Counted from the first letter of the stretch, positions 37,784 through 46,477 are shown. The stretch is 64,000 nt of DNA from Solirubrobacterales bacterium (GCA_009691195.1 SHVA01000009.1:1-64000), one strand, 5' to 3'. Notes: generated by a model from the sequence alone, not told the origin. Made by a program: numbers and translations.

Positions 37784-39187
37784 TTGTCGCGCCTGCTGAT
37801 GGCCACCAATGGAGAGGCTGAGGAGTCGGCACGTCGAGCCCAGCGCAACGTCGTCCTGACGGCGGCGATTGCGGGCCTCGGCGGTCTCCTGTTCGGATAC
37901 GACACGGGGATCATCGCCAGCGCCCTCCTGTTCATCCGAAGCGACTTCGGGCTCAGCGACTTCCAGCAGGGAATGGTGGTTGCGGCGGTGCCGATCGGCG
38001 CCGTCTTCGGGGCGGCCTTCGCGGGCCAGGCGGCCGACCGCTACGGACGCCGCCTCGTGATCATCGCCTCGGCGATCGTCTTCATCATCGGCGCGCTGGG
38101 CAGCGCGCTCTCGCCGGAGCTTTTGACCCTCTGCATCTCCCGCGTCCTGCTCGGCGTCGGCGTCGGGCTTGCCTCTGCGAACGCGCCGGTCTACATCTCC
38201 GAGGTAGCACCACCGGAGGAACGCGGCCGCCTCGTCACCTATTTCCAGCTCTCGGTCGCCGCCGGCATCCTGCTCGCCTATCTCGTTGGCCTCGCGCTCT
38301 TAGGAGCTGAGGGCTGGCGGGAGATGCTCGGCCTCGGCGCCGTCCCGGGGCTTGCGCTACTGATCGGGATGCTGCGGATGCCGCAGAGCCCCCGCTGGCT
38401 CGTGATGGTGGGCGAGGACTACAAGGCTCGGCTCGTCTTGAGCAGGATCCGCCGCGACGATCCCGACGCGATCGAGGCGGAGCTGCACGAGATCCATGAA
38501 AGCTTGGCCACCGAGCCAGGCGGCTGGCGCGACCTGCTCCATCCGGCGATCAAGGCCGCGCTTCTGGTCGGGATCGGCCTGGCGGTCCTGCAGCAGGTCA
38601 CCGGCATCAACACGGTCATCTACTACGCGCCGACGATCATCGAGTTCACGGGCGGCGACTCCTCCCGGTCGGCGATCCTCGCCTCGATCGGGGTGGGGAT
38701 CGTCAACATCCTCGCGACGATCGTCGCCCTGCGGCTGCTCGACCGCGTCGGCCGCCGGCCGCTGCTGATGATCGGCGTCTCCGGCATGGTGATCGCCCTC
38801 ACGGCCCTCGGCGCCGCCTTCCTCGGTGACGCGGGCACGGCGGGGATCACGATCATCGCCATCCTCAGCCTGATGGCCTACGTCGCCGCCTTCGCGATCA
38901 GCCTCGGCCCCATCTTCTGGCTGCTCAACGCCGAGCTCTACCCGCTGCGGGTGCGTAGCAAGGCGGCGGCCCTGGGAACAATGGCCAACTGGGCCTTCAA
39001 CTTCATCGTCTCGCTCACCTTCCTGCCGCTGATCGCGTTGCTCGGGCGCAGCGGCGCCTTCTGGTTCTACGCCGCCATCGGCCTCTTCAGCCTCTGGTTC
39101 TGCTGGAGGTTCGTTCCCGAGACGAAGGACAAGCGGCTCGAGGAGATCGAGGAGCTGTTCGAGGAGCGGGCGGCCGCGAGCGGCTGA
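37784..39187 (+). CDS. Sugar porter family MFS transporter
   Basis: 467 residues, 12 membrane helices. Family signatures: GLLFGYDTGIIASAL in helix 1, ADRYGRRLVI (motif A), PVYISEVAPPEERGRL after helix 4, QQVTGINTVIYYAPTI in helix 7, DRVGRRPLL, and the C-terminal FVPETKDKRLEEIEELF. This fits proton-coupled hexose or pentose uptake (XylE/GalP/IolT group). TTG start chosen because AAGGAGA lies at the right distance. ATG 37799 is the alternative. Confidence 0.92.
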   Translation: MSRLLMATNGEAEESARRAQRNVVLTAAIAGLGGLLFGYDTGIIASALLFIRSDFGLSDFQQGMVVAAVPIGAVFGAAFAGQAADRYGRRLVIIASAIVFIIGALGSALSPELLTLCISRVLLGVGVGLASANAPVYISEVAPPEERGRLVTYFQLSVAAGILLAYLVGLALLGAEGWREMLGLGAVPGLALLIGMLRMPQSPRWLVMVGEDYKARLVLSRIRRDDPDAIEAELHEIHESLATEPGGWRDLLHPAIKAALLVGIGLAVLQQVTGINTVIYYAPTIIEFTGGDSSRSAILASIGVGIVNILATIVALRLLDRVGRRPLLMIGVSGMVIALTALGAAFLGDAGTAGITIIAILSLMAYVAAFAISLGPIFWLLNAELYPLRVRSKAAALGTMANWAFNFIVSLTFLPLIALLGRSGAFWFYAAIGLFSLWFCWRFVPETKDKRLEEIEELFEERAAASG

Positions 39188-39623
39188 GCCCGAAGCAAGG
39201 CGACCGGGCCGATGGCTTCATCGGCCCGTTGGACTTCGTCTCGCCGGGCGCGACCTCCTCGATCTCGCCGACGTTCTTGGCGCCGGTCTTCTCGAGCGCG
39301 GCCTCATCGACCTCTTCTCCCTTGACCGGCAGAGAGCCGGGGCCGGCATCCGACTTGAAGACCACCAGCTCGTGCTCGAGCTTGCCCTCGTTGGGGGCGC
39401 TGATCGTCACGGCTCCCGCCTTCGAGTTCGAGTCAGCCGGACTGAAGAAGTGCTCGCCCATCTTGATCTCGAGGCCCGGCCCTCCGGCGGCCTGGTTCTG
39501 CGCGCCGGACTCGCCGCTGGGCTCGGTCTCCGTGTTGGCGCTATCGGCCACGGTGGAGCTCTCGTCGTCTCTCCCTCCGCCGCCACAGCCGATCGCCAAG
39601 CTGGCCGCGAGGGCCAGCAGCAA
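39087..39623 (-). pseudogene. Truncated cupredoxin-like lipoprotein
   Basis: Signal and lipobox LLALAASLAIGC, an acidic linker, then the first half of a cupredoxin-like domain (IKMGEHFFSPADSNSKAGAVTISAPNEGKLEHELVVFKSD). After VAPGETKS (about 39237) the frame runs through a terminator hairpin and into the 3' end of the sugar transporter in antisense. The copper-ligand C-terminus (Cys...His...Met) is missing. The expected start lies where GGAGG is followed after four bases by ATC, not ATG. The nearest start codon is TTG 39623. Both ends therefore look damaged. Confidence 0.6.
39206..39227. terminator. Hairpin between sugar transporter and lipoprotein remnant
   Basis: GGGCCGATG, loop GCTT, CATCGGCCC: 9-bp perfect stem 18 bp after the transporter stop. 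The T-tract is weak, so it may work in both directions poorly. Confidence 0.5.
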
Positions 39624-39632
39624 AGCACCTCG

Positions 39633-39668
39633 GTTTCTGATCGAGCCTCCGTTTCTGATCGAGCCTCC
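39633..39668. repeat. Perfect 18-bp tandem duplication
   Basis: Two copies of GTTTCTGATCGAGCCTCC. On the minus strand each copy carries a GGAGG just before the lipoprotein coding region, so the ribosome-binding site is duplicated. Confidence 0.9.
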
Positions 39669-39796
39669 TCGGATTGGGTCTCTGAGGCTGGATCCTCCCC
39701 GCAGGGCCGCTCGCGCGCATCGGTGTCCGCTACGGGCCGAACTGTGAGAACTACCTGGATCCGCGGCCGCGGGCGTTGCTGGTTAACTGCGAGGCC

Positions 39797-40399
39797 ATGG
39801 AGGCGACCGAGCAACGCGAGCTCAGCGGCGAGAAGGCCGGCCGCATCGTCGATGCGATGGGAGCCAGCGTCGCGGAGCGGGGTATCGCCGGCTCAACCTT
39901 CGAGCACGTCGCCCGCGAGGCGGGCGTCAGCCGTGGCCTGCTCCACTACTACTTCGGCACCAAGGAGCGGTTGCTGGCCGAGGTCGTGCGCCGCGACGCC
40001 GAGTTTCGGATCGCGCGCCTCGACGAGCCGCTGGGGGCCGCCGGCAGCCCCGATGAGATCCTCAAGGCGCTGGTCTCCAATCTCGAGGACTCGATCCAGA
40101 ACGACCCGGGCTTCTGGGTCCTGATCTTTGAGCTGTTCACCGCCGGCCGGCGCAACCCGGAGATCCAGCGCGAAGTGGGCGAGCTCTTCAACCGCACCCG
40201 CGACCACGTCGCCGACATCCTCCGCGCCAAGGAAAGCGAGGGCGTGCTCTCGATGCGCTTCGAGGCCGACGCCGTCGTCGGCTTCCTCTTCGCGATCGCC
40301 GACGGCATCGCGCTCCAGGTCCTCTCGGACCCCAAGCGCGAGCACACCGAGGTGATCGCCGCCGGCACCGTCGCGGCGCGCTCGCTTCTGACCGACTAG
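39797..40399 (+). CDS. TetR-family transcriptional regulator
   Basis: 200 residues. Helix-turn-helix IVDAMGASVAERGIAGSTFEHVAREAGVSRGLLHYYFGTKERLLAEV (about 16-62). The C-terminal ligand-binding half contains WVLIFELFTAGRRNPEIQREVGEL and VGFLFAIADGIALQVLSDP, as in TetR_C_6-type regulators. ATG 39797 chosen. TTG 39776 is an in-frame alternative. No obvious partner gene: the PhoD-like gene is convergent. Confidence 0.87.
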   Translation: MEATEQRELSGEKAGRIVDAMGASVAERGIAGSTFEHVAREAGVSRGLLHYYFGTKERLLAEVVRRDAEFRIARLDEPLGAAGSPDEILKALVSNLEDSIQNDPGFWVLIFELFTAGRRNPEIQREVGELFNRTRDHVADILRAKESEGVLSMRFEADAVVGFLFAIADGIALQVLSDPKREHTEVIAAGTVAARSLLTD

Positions 40400-40453
40400 C
40401 GACCTCTCCGCTGCGCTCGGCCTACCAGCGCGCAGCCATCAGGCAGGGGCGCC

Positions 40454-42241
40454 CTACTCGGCGTTGAGGACGATCTGGGCACAGGGCGTCCCGGTGCCGC
40501 CGACGCCCCCGGCGGCCGGGCCGCCCGCGATGTTCTTGAGGTCGATGGTCAGCTTCGAGCCGGTGACCGTGACCTCGCCGTAGCTGAAGGTGTCGTCGGC
40601 CGCGCACTCCATCCCCATGCCGCCCGGGGGCGAGACTCCCGTCGCCTGGGGCAGCAGGAAGAGGTCGGTGACGAGCTGGCCGGCGTTGGGACCGCCGACG
40701 TCGTCGATCTCCTGTGAGAAGCTCTTGGTCGCGATCGGGCCCGTGGTGACGTCCATCAGGCCGCTGTCCTTGGGCCCGCCCGGCTCGAGGGTCTGGAAGC
40801 GGGCGTTGTTGACCAGGTTGGCATGGACGTCGGTGGTCAGAAAGACGGTGTTCTCGACCTGGTCGGTGATGAACTTGAGCATCCGCTGGCGCTCGTGCTC
40901 GTATCCCTCCCAGCGGTCATATGGCAGCGCGTAGTACTGCTGGATCGGGACCTCGTTCATCACCACCTTCCAGGTTGCGTCCGAGCTCTTGATGTCGTTC
41001 TTGAAGCGGGCGAACTGGTCGGAGCCGAGCAGCGTCCGCTTGGTGTTGTTGATGTTGTTGAGGCACTTCTGGGGCGGGGGGTTGGACAGCGCCGGAACCA
41101 GGGCGGCGAAGAAGTCGCGGGTGGGGTCCTGGGGCGCGGTGGGGGCGACGTCCGGGACCCCGCCGGACGCCGGGTTGTCGCAGGCGCCGCCCGAGTCGGC
41201 CGCGTCGCTGCGGAACGAGCGCTCATCGAGGAAGAAGAGCTCGAGGTTCTTGCCCCAGCGCACCGTGCGGTAGATGCCCTTGTCTTTGCTGTAGGTGGTC
41301 GGCGCGTAGTCCCGGAAGGCGCGCACGCCGTTCTCGTAGAGCTGCTTGGTGGAGATCGGAATCCCGAGGTCCTTGGCGCTCTCGTGGGGGGAGAAGTCGT
41401 TGATGAACTCGTGGTCGTCCCAGTGGTTGTAGACCGGGACAACCGAGCGCAGCTTCGACAGCGCCGTCTCGCCCACGTTGGTCCGGTACTTGGCCCACTT
41501 CTGCTTGACGTTGATCGCGTCCTGGTTGACCCCGGGCACCTCGCTGTCACTGTAGATCCAGTCCCCCATCAGAACGTTGAAGTCGTTCTCCTCGGAGCGC
41601 ATCTGGTTGAGCACGCCGAAGTTGTTCCAGTAGGGCTCGGTGGCGGGGTCGCAGTGCGCGGCGGGTGCGACGCCCGCGGCGCAGCCGCGCGTGCGCGTCG
41701 GCGGTGACGGCGAAGCATCCTGGTCGCCCGACCAGGCGAAGTGGATCGTCCTCTTCGTCTTCTTGCTCGGTGCGGTCCGGAAGTGGCCGACGTCGCTCTT
41801 GCCTCCGGTCTTGCGGCAGAAGCGGTACGAGTACTTGACCGCCGGCTTCAGCCCCTTCACCTTCGTCTGGACGGTGAGGTCGTTGCTGGTCTTGGCCTCG
41901 AGCCGAGAGAGCGCGACGGTCCCCTTGCGGTGCCCCCGGCGGAACTGCCGCTTGGCCTTGGCGAAGACTTGCGCCGCGGTCTGGACCTTGTGCAGCCTCC
42001 TGGTCGCGCTCACGGGGCAGTCGCGGAACTTGGCCTCACGGCCTTGCTTGAGCGACTGCACCTCGAGCACCACCGGCCCGGACTTGTTCGCGCGCGCCCA
42101 GAGGATCGCCGAACTGCTCCGAACCTCCGCCGAGGCGACTCCGTACTTGAAGTTCTTTGCTGCCTGCGCGGCCGATGGCGCCAGCGCCAGTACGGCAAGC
42201 AGGCAAAGCGGGATAAGTGCCCTGCGGGTTTCCCTTCTCAC
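40454..42241 (-). CDS. PhoD-like secreted alkaline phosphatase
   Basis: 595 residues with a signal peptide (LIPLCLLAVLALAPSAAQA). An N-terminal Fn3/Ig-like domain (about 30-140) precedes a metallophosphatase domain: FAWSGDQD, LMGDWIYSDSE, NHWDDHEFINDFSP, LELFFLDERSFRSD, TTDVHANLVNN. PhoD enzymes hydrolyse phosphodiesters such as teichoic acids or nucleotides outside the cell using Fe/Ca. Two of the insertions hold Cys pairs. GTG 42241 is preferred: TAGACT lies eight bases upstream, and it directly precedes the signal peptide. Confidence 0.88.
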   Translation of the reverse strand: MRRETRRALIPLCLLAVLALAPSAAQAAKNFKYGVASAEVRSSSAILWARANKSGPVVLEVQSLKQGREAKFRDCPVSATRRLHKVQTAAQVFAKAKRQFRRGHRKGTVALSRLEAKTSNDLTVQTKVKGLKPAVKYSYRFCRKTGGKSDVGHFRTAPSKKTKRTIHFAWSGDQDASPSPPTRTRGCAAGVAPAAHCDPATEPYWNNFGVLNQMRSEENDFNVLMGDWIYSDSEVPGVNQDAINVKQKWAKYRTNVGETALSKLRSVVPVYNHWDDHEFINDFSPHESAKDLGIPISTKQLYENGVRAFRDYAPTTYSKDKGIYRTVRWGKNLELFFLDERSFRSDAADSGGACDNPASGGVPDVAPTAPQDPTRDFFAALVPALSNPPPQKCLNNINNTKRTLLGSDQFARFKNDIKSSDATWKVVMNEVPIQQYYALPYDRWEGYEHERQRMLKFITDQVENTVFLTTDVHANLVNNARFQTLEPGGPKDSGLMDVTTGPIATKSFSQEIDDVGGPNAGQLVTDLFLLPQATGVSPPGGMGMECAADDTFSYGEVTVTGSKLTIDLKNIAGGPAAGGVGGTGTPCAQIVLNAE

Positions 42242-42249
42242 GGTACGGG

Positions 42250-42255
42250 AGTCTA
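42250..42255 (-). promoter_or_regulatory. Putative leaderless -10 (TAGACT) for PhoD-like gene
   Basis: TAGACT eight bases upstream of GTG 42241. Confidence 0.5.
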
Positions 42256-42306
42256 TCCCGATTGCGAGGTCGAGATCAAGTGCCGCGGCCTCCCACCCCA
42301 GGGCTC

Positions 42307-42312
42307 TAGGAT
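42307..42312 (+). promoter_or_regulatory. Putative leaderless -10 (TAGGAT) for SHOCT protein gene
   Basis: TAGGAT seven bases upstream of GTG 42320. It is divergent from the PhoD promoter 50 bp away. Confidence 0.5.
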
Positions 42313-42319
42313 CGCAGCG

Positions 42320-42856
42320 GTGGGACTCCGCAACTACCTGCGACGGCGCCACGAGCGTGAGAAGGCGATCCCGGACCCTGGAAGCGTCGACTTCGAAAGC
42401 GCCGTCAGCACCAGCGCGCTGTCGGACGGCGGCAGTGAATCGGGCTGGACCAGCGTCGGCGACGCCCGCTCCGTCGACGAGCTGGCCCAGCGGGCCGCCC
42501 GGCGGCTCGGCGCCGGCAGGGAGGCCGAGGTCGGCTCCGGCCAGTCGATCAACCTCCGCGGCAGCGGCGCCGGGGAGCAGCTGGAGAAGGTCCTCGAGCA
42601 GCACGGCGTGGACCCCAGCGAGGAGCAGACGGTCGATGTCAGCGCCGTCCCAGGCCTGGGCGATGCGATCATGGCCGCCCTCGCGGGCGCCGGGGTCAAC
42701 CTGCCCGGGCCCGTCCAGAACGTCGGCGGCGGCTTTGGCATCGCCATCGACGCCGACATCCCCGCGCAGATCGAGGCTCTCGCCATCGCCCGCGACGAGG
42801 GCCGCATCACCGCCGCCGAGTTCGAGGCCCAGAGGCAGCGCCTGCTGTCCGGCTAG
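42320..42856 (+). CDS. SHOCT-domain hypothetical protein
   Basis: 178 residues. The N-terminus (LRNYLRRRHEREKAIPDPGSVDF) is basic. A Gly/Ser-rich middle follows, then LPGPVQNVGGGFGIAIDAD. The C-terminal 30 residues (QIEALAIARDEGRITAAEFEAQRQRLL) match the SHOCT pattern, an oligomerisation module found in many actinobacterial proteins. Function unknown. GTG start from the leaderless rule. Confidence 0.75.
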   Translation: MGLRNYLRRRHEREKAIPDPGSVDFESAVSTSALSDGGSESGWTSVGDARSVDELAQRAARRLGAGREAEVGSGQSINLRGSGAGEQLEKVLEQHGVDPSEEQTVDVSAVPGLGDAIMAALAGAGVNLPGPVQNVGGGFGIAIDADIPAQIEALAIARDEGRITAAEFEAQRQRLLSG

Positions 42857-42861
42857 CCCGG

Positions 42862-43704
42862 CTAGAGGCCCGGCTGGCCCGCGGCCCAGAGGGCACCGCC
42901 GACCGAGATCGCGGCGATCGCGAACATGCAGGCGGCCTCGAGGAAGACCGCCCTGCGATCGGCCGCCGCGCGCCGCTCCAGCACCGAGATCACGAGGCCG
43001 CACAACAGGCCTCCGGCGAGGCCGCCGAGGTGGCCGCCGATCGAGATCCCGCTGATCGAGAAGCTGATGACAAGGTTGAGCACCAGCCAGATCCCGATCT
43101 GCGAGGCGATCTCCTCCACCCCGCGCCGACGTGCGATCAGGATCGTCGCCCCCATCACGCCGTAGATCGCGCCGGAGGCGCCGACCGTGACCGTACCTGG
43201 GTCCAGCAGCAGCGCTCCGAAGGCTCCCGCCAGCAGTGAGACGAAGTAGACACCGAGGAAGCGCACGGTGCCGATCGCGGGCTCGAGCAGCCTGCCCAGT
43301 ATGAAGAGGACGAACATGTTCAGCGCCAGGTGCAGGAAGCCGGCGTGGAGGAAGCCGGAGCTGACGATCCGGTAGTACTCGCCCTGGTCGGAGATCGCCG
43401 GCCCCAGCAGCCCGCCGTCGCGAATCAGCGAGCCGCCGCCCTGGAGGGTGCCCGACCCGCCGCCTCCCAGCTCAGCCAGGAAGACGATCACGTTGAGGGC
43501 GATCAGCACGAAGGTCGCGACGGGCTCACCCGCCTCGCGGGCCATGCCCGCTCGGGCCGGGGCGACCCGGGTGCGCTCACGGGCGCACTCGGGGCAGCGC
43601 ATCCCCACGGGCGTCGAGGTCATGCACTCGGTGCAGATCGGGCGGCCGCAGCTGGAGCAGGAGACGCCCGTCTCGCGGGAGGGATGGCGGTAACAGGTCT
43701 CCAC
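42862..43704 (-). CDS. Rhomboid-family intramembrane serine protease with N-terminal zinc finger
   Basis: 280 residues. Residues 1-45 are a B-box-like zinc-binding segment (CYRHPSRETGVSCSSCGRPICTECMTSTPVGMRCPEC). Six or seven membrane helices follow, with HAGFLHLALNM (H125/N129), the catalytic Ser178 in GASGAIYG and His225 in GGHLGG. Cleaves membrane protein segments. This two-part architecture is common in actinobacteria. GTG start with TAGGCT seven bases upstream. Confidence 0.93.
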   Translation of the reverse strand: METCYRHPSRETGVSCSSCGRPICTECMTSTPVGMRCPECARERTRVAPARAGMAREAGEPVATFVLIALNVIVFLAELGGGGSGTLQGGGSLIRDGGLLGPAISDQGEYYRIVSSGFLHAGFLHLALNMFVLFILGRLLEPAIGTVRFLGVYFVSLLAGAFGALLLDPGTVTVGASGAIYGVMGATILIARRRGVEEIASQIGIWLVLNLVISFSISGISIGGHLGGLAGGLLCGLVISVLERRAAADRRAVFLEAACMFAIAAISVGGALWAAGQPGL

Positions 43705-43711
43705 GCGGAGG

Positions 43712-43717
43712 AGCCTA
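43712..43717 (-). promoter_or_regulatory. Putative leaderless -10 (TAGGCT) for rhomboid gene
   Basis: TAGGCT seven bases upstream of GTG 43704. Confidence 0.5.
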
Positions 43718-43739
43718 GTTCAGCCGCGACTCGCCGCAG

Positions 43740-44426
43740 CTAGTCGAGCTTGAGGTCGAGGAGCGGCACCTTCCGCGGAATCGCCTTGGGGTTGCGGACG
43801 GGCTCCAGTTCCCTGGTGACCATGACCTCGCTGGCTCCGTCGAGGACCTCGGGAACGGGAGCCGCGCCGGTGCCGTCCTGGCCCGGGACGAAGTAAGAGG
43901 ACGGAGCCGCCTGTCCTCCCGGCTTTGCGGTCCACACCTGGTAGACGGCGTCGCCCTCGAGCGGAGGCATGTCGTGGGCGATCAGGGTGGCCGACTGGTC
44001 GTTGACCTCGAGGCTGGCCTGCATGCCGCCGCCGGGCGGGAAGGGAATGGTGTCCGTCGGCGAGCCGCCCCCGTCGTGGAGCAGCCAACCGGTCAGCCCC
44101 GCGGCCAGCAGCGCGATCGTCGCCAGGCCCGCCGCGGGCCGGAGCACGAACCCGCCCAGCCAGGAGCGGGCGGGCCGCCGGGCGGAACGGCTCGGCTCGG
44201 CCTCCTCGTTGATCGCGCCCAGCAGCCGCTGGCGCAGCTCGGGCGGGGGCTCGATCTGCTCGACCGACTCGGCCAGCACGTCAACCGCCGGCTGCAGCCA
44301 GCGAACCTCTGCCCGGCACTCCTCGCAGCGCGAGATGTGGCGCTCCGTCCGGCGAGCCTCGCCGGGCTCGAGGGCCCCGAGCATGAAACCGGTGATCTCA
44401 TCCCGGTCGGGACAGGACCGGCTCAC
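43740..44426 (-). CDS. Anti-sigma factor with zinc-binding domain (RskA-like)
   Basis: 228 residues. Cytoplasmic anti-sigma domain with the ZAS motif HISRCEECRAE (about 30-40), one membrane helix (AAGLATIALLAAGLTGWLL), and an extracellular RskA C-terminal domain (GDAVYQVWTAKPGGQAAPSSYFVPG). It holds the sigma factor encoded just upstream. Start ATG overlaps the sigma gene stop by 4 bp. Proteolysis of this protein would release the sigma factor. Confidence 0.92.
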   Translation of the reverse strand: MSRSCPDRDEITGFMLGALEPGEARRTERHISRCEECRAEVRWLQPAVDVLAESVEQIEPPPELRQRLLGAINEEAEPSRSARRPARSWLGGFVLRPAAGLATIALLAAGLTGWLLHDGGGSPTDTIPFPPGGGMQASLEVNDQSATLIAHDMPPLEGDAVYQVWTAKPGGQAAPSSYFVPGQDGTGAAPVPEVLDGASEVMVTRELEPVRNPKAIPRKVPLLDLKLD

Positions 44427-45001
44427 GAGACGAGACCCTCGGCCAGCACGCCGCGAATCTTCTCCATCCCCAGCCGCATCCTGCCCTTGACGGTGCCGAG
44501 CGGCTCTCCCACCATCTTCGCGATCTCGGAGTGGGTGAAGCCGCCGAAGAACGCGAGCTTGATCACCTTCGACTGATCGTCGGGAAGGGTGGAGAGCGCC
44601 CCACGGACCTCGCGCGCGGTCTCACGGCGGAGCGCCTCGACGTCCGTGAAGTCCTCCGAGGGGCGGCGCTCCAGCAGCTCGTCGTCGTCGAATTCGAGTC
44701 GCGGCGCCTTGCCAGACTTCCGCCGAAGGAAGTCGATCGCGCGGTTGCGGACGATCCCGAGCGTCCAGGCGCGAACGCTGCCGCGGGCGCGGTCGTAGCG
44801 GGTCCCGCTGCGCCAGATCGAGAGGAACGCTTCCTGGGAGACGTCTTCGGCCGCCTGGCGGTCGCCGACGATCCTGTAGGCGAGCGAGAACGCCGCGCCG
44901 CCGTGGCGGTCATAGAAGACGGCAAAGGCGCGTTGGTCCTTGGACCCGACCAGGGTCATCAGGTCCTCGTCGGCCAGTCGGTTGAGCTCGTCCTGGGTCA
45001 T
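44423..45001 (-). CDS. ECF RNA polymerase sigma factor (SigK/SigL-like)
   Basis: 192 residues. Region 2 FAVFYDRHGGAAFSLAYRIVGDRQAAEDVSQEAFLSIW (about 24-61) and ARGSVRAWTLGIVRNRAIDFLRRK. Region 4 LPDDQSKVIKLAFFGGFTHSEIAKMVGEPLGTVKGRMRLGMEKIR. ATG 45001 chosen by alignment to the family start (DEDLMTLVGSKDQ). Regulated by the adjacent membrane anti-sigma factor. TAGGCT at 45039-45044 is a possible -10. Confidence 0.94.
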   Translation of the reverse strand: MTQDELNRLADEDLMTLVGSKDQRAFAVFYDRHGGAAFSLAYRIVGDRQAAEDVSQEAFLSIWRSGTRYDRARGSVRAWTLGIVRNRAIDFLRRKSGKAPRLEFDDDELLERRPSEDFTDVEALRRETAREVRGALSTLPDDQSKVIKLAFFGGFTHSEIAKMVGEPLGTVKGRMRLGMEKIRGVLAEGLVS

Positions 45002-45141
45002 GGGGTGACGGGATCCAGTTGATCTGGACCTGCGATAGAGCCTACGAGCGCTTCTGGGGACCGGATCAATCACGCCCACGGCGATTGGTAGGTTCACCGC
45101 CGGGCCACCCCATCCAGGCCCTTCGAGGAGAGAGGTGTTCC

Positions 45142-45588
45142 ATGGCTGAGTCAAGTCCCGCCAGGCTCTATTGCCTGCTCGTCGGCGCCGTGCTCGTGAT
45201 CGCGGGCATCATCGGCTTCTTCTACGAGGCGAGCTTCGCCACGGGCACCTCGCTGATCTCGAGCAACGTCTTCGGCGTCCTCGCCGTGAACGGATGGCAC
45301 AACGTCGTCCACATCGGGATCGGAGCGCTGCTGCTGGTCGGGGCTGGAAGCGCCGCCCGCACCAGCGCCCTGGCCGTCGGATTCCTGTACGTCGTCCTCT
45401 GCATCCTCGGCTTCATCGCCACCGGCGACGGCAGCATCGGCTTCGTCGCCGAAAACAAGGTGCTGATCAAGCTGGTCCCGGTCAACAACGAGGACAACGT
45501 CCTTCACCTGATCCTCGGCCTCACCGGGATCCTCGCGGCCGTGGCGACGCCGAAGACGTCGCTCGGGCGGTCTACCGCGACCGCCTAG
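45142..45588 (+). CDS. DUF4383-type membrane protein
   Basis: 148 residues, four membrane helices. YCLLVGAVLVIAGIIGFFYEASF, the conserved loop GVLAVNGWHNVVHIGIGALLLV, a third helix, and DNVLHLILGLTGILAAV. The NGWHN and VLHL histidine motifs are hallmarks of this actinobacterial family. Function unknown. Good Shine-Dalgarno (AGGAGAGAGG), with TAGGTT at 45089-45094 as likely -10. It is divergent from the ECF sigma gene and could be in its regulon. Confidence 0.83.
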   Translation: MAESSPARLYCLLVGAVLVIAGIIGFFYEASFATGTSLISSNVFGVLAVNGWHNVVHIGIGALLLVGAGSAARTSALAVGFLYVVLCILGFIATGDGSIGFVAENKVLIKLVPVNNEDNVLHLILGLTGILAAVATPKTSLGRSTATA

Positions 45589-45926
45589 GGAAAGCGGGAG
45601 CGAACGTCGCCGGCGACGCCTCGCAGGACACCCGCGCGGCGTCCGCGGCGGCGCACCTCGAACAGCAGCAGCGCGCCGCCGGCGACGCTGCCCGCGACTG
45701 CGGCCACCGCCGGGCGCACCCAGTTGCGCGGGTCACGGAGGGCGTCCAGCTCAGAGTCCGATAGCTCGTCGGCCCAGGCCGAGAGCTCCTCCGCCGCCGC
45801 CTCGGTGACGGCGTTGAGGGTCTCCTCGACCCGTCCCGAGAGCTTCTCGGGCGGCTCGATCGGCCGCAGCGCCGAGCGCAGGAGGTTCTCGACCTCGGGC
45901 GAGTTGAGCTGCTCCTCGCCGCTCAT
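45585..45926 (-). CDS. Small membrane protein coupled to ECF sigma factor
   Basis: 113 residues. N-terminal helical region (LNSPEVENLLRSALRPIEPPEKLSGRVEETLNAVTEAAAEELSAW), one membrane helix (WVRPAVAAVAGSVAGGALLLF) and a short basic tail. The ATG overlaps the sigma-factor stop by 4 bp. Position and topology suggest a membrane anti-sigma factor, but there is no zinc motif and no extracytoplasmic domain. The stop shares CTAG with the DUF4383 gene. Confidence 0.7.
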   Translation of the reverse strand: MSGEEQLNSPEVENLLRSALRPIEPPEKLSGRVEETLNAVTEAAAEELSAWADELSDSELDALRDPRNWVRPAVAAVAGSVAGGALLLFEVRRRGRRAGVLRGVAGDVRSRFP

Positions 45927-46471
45927 GCCTCCATCTCCTGCTCGAGCTGCTTGATCGCACGGTGGATCAGGACCTTTGTGGCGCCGTCGGTGCGCCCCAG
46001 GGCTCGGGCGATCTCACGGTTGTCCATCCCGAGCGCGAACCGCATGACCAGCGCGTCGCGACGGTCGTCGGGGAGGTTGTCGATCTGCTCGATCACCTGC
46101 TTGAGCTCCTCCCGCCCCTCGGCGATCCGCTCGGTGCCATGCGGAGCCGCGATCGGGTCGGCGTTGTCGAGCGCCGTCTGGGGCCGGCGGGCGCGGTCGC
46201 GATGGAAGTTGGAGGCGAGGTTGTGCGCGATGCGGATGAGCCACGGGCGCAGCGGCCTGCCGTCGGACTCCCGGCGCGCGCGCTCGAAATGGCGGTAGGC
46301 CTGGAGGAAGGCCTGCTCGGTGAGGTCCTCGGCGTCGTGGTGGTTGCCGACCCGGTAGTACGAGTACGAGTAGACGTCGCGCAGGTGGGCGCGGTAGAGG
46401 TCCTCGAAGGCGGCGTCGAGCTCCTGCTTCGACGCCTTCGGGACGCCGTTCTGGGACGCCGGGTCGGCCAC
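45923..46471 (-). CDS. ECF RNA polymerase sigma factor
   Basis: 182 residues. Region 2 FEDLYRAHLRDVYSYSYYRVGNHHDAEDLTEQAFLQAY (about 22-59), and RPWLIRIAHNLASNFHRDRAR. Region 4 LPDDRRDALVMRFALGMDNREIARALGRTDGATKVLIHRAIKQL. The GTG start has TACGCT six bases upstream. Cotranscribed with the small membrane protein gene. Confidence 0.92.
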   Translation of the reverse strand: MADPASQNGVPKASKQELDAAFEDLYRAHLRDVYSYSYYRVGNHHDAEDLTEQAFLQAYRHFERARRESDGRPLRPWLIRIAHNLASNFHRDRARRPQTALDNADPIAAPHGTERIAEGREELKQVIEQIDNLPDDRRDALVMRFALGMDNREIARALGRTDGATKVLIHRAIKQLEQEMEA

Positions 46472-46477
46472 TCCTGG

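Noticed and set aside
42242-43003. N-terminal extension of the PhoD-like frame by 254 residues
   Set aside because: The extension is antisense to the SHOCT protein, has no homology, and precedes a clear signal peptide that should be N-terminal.
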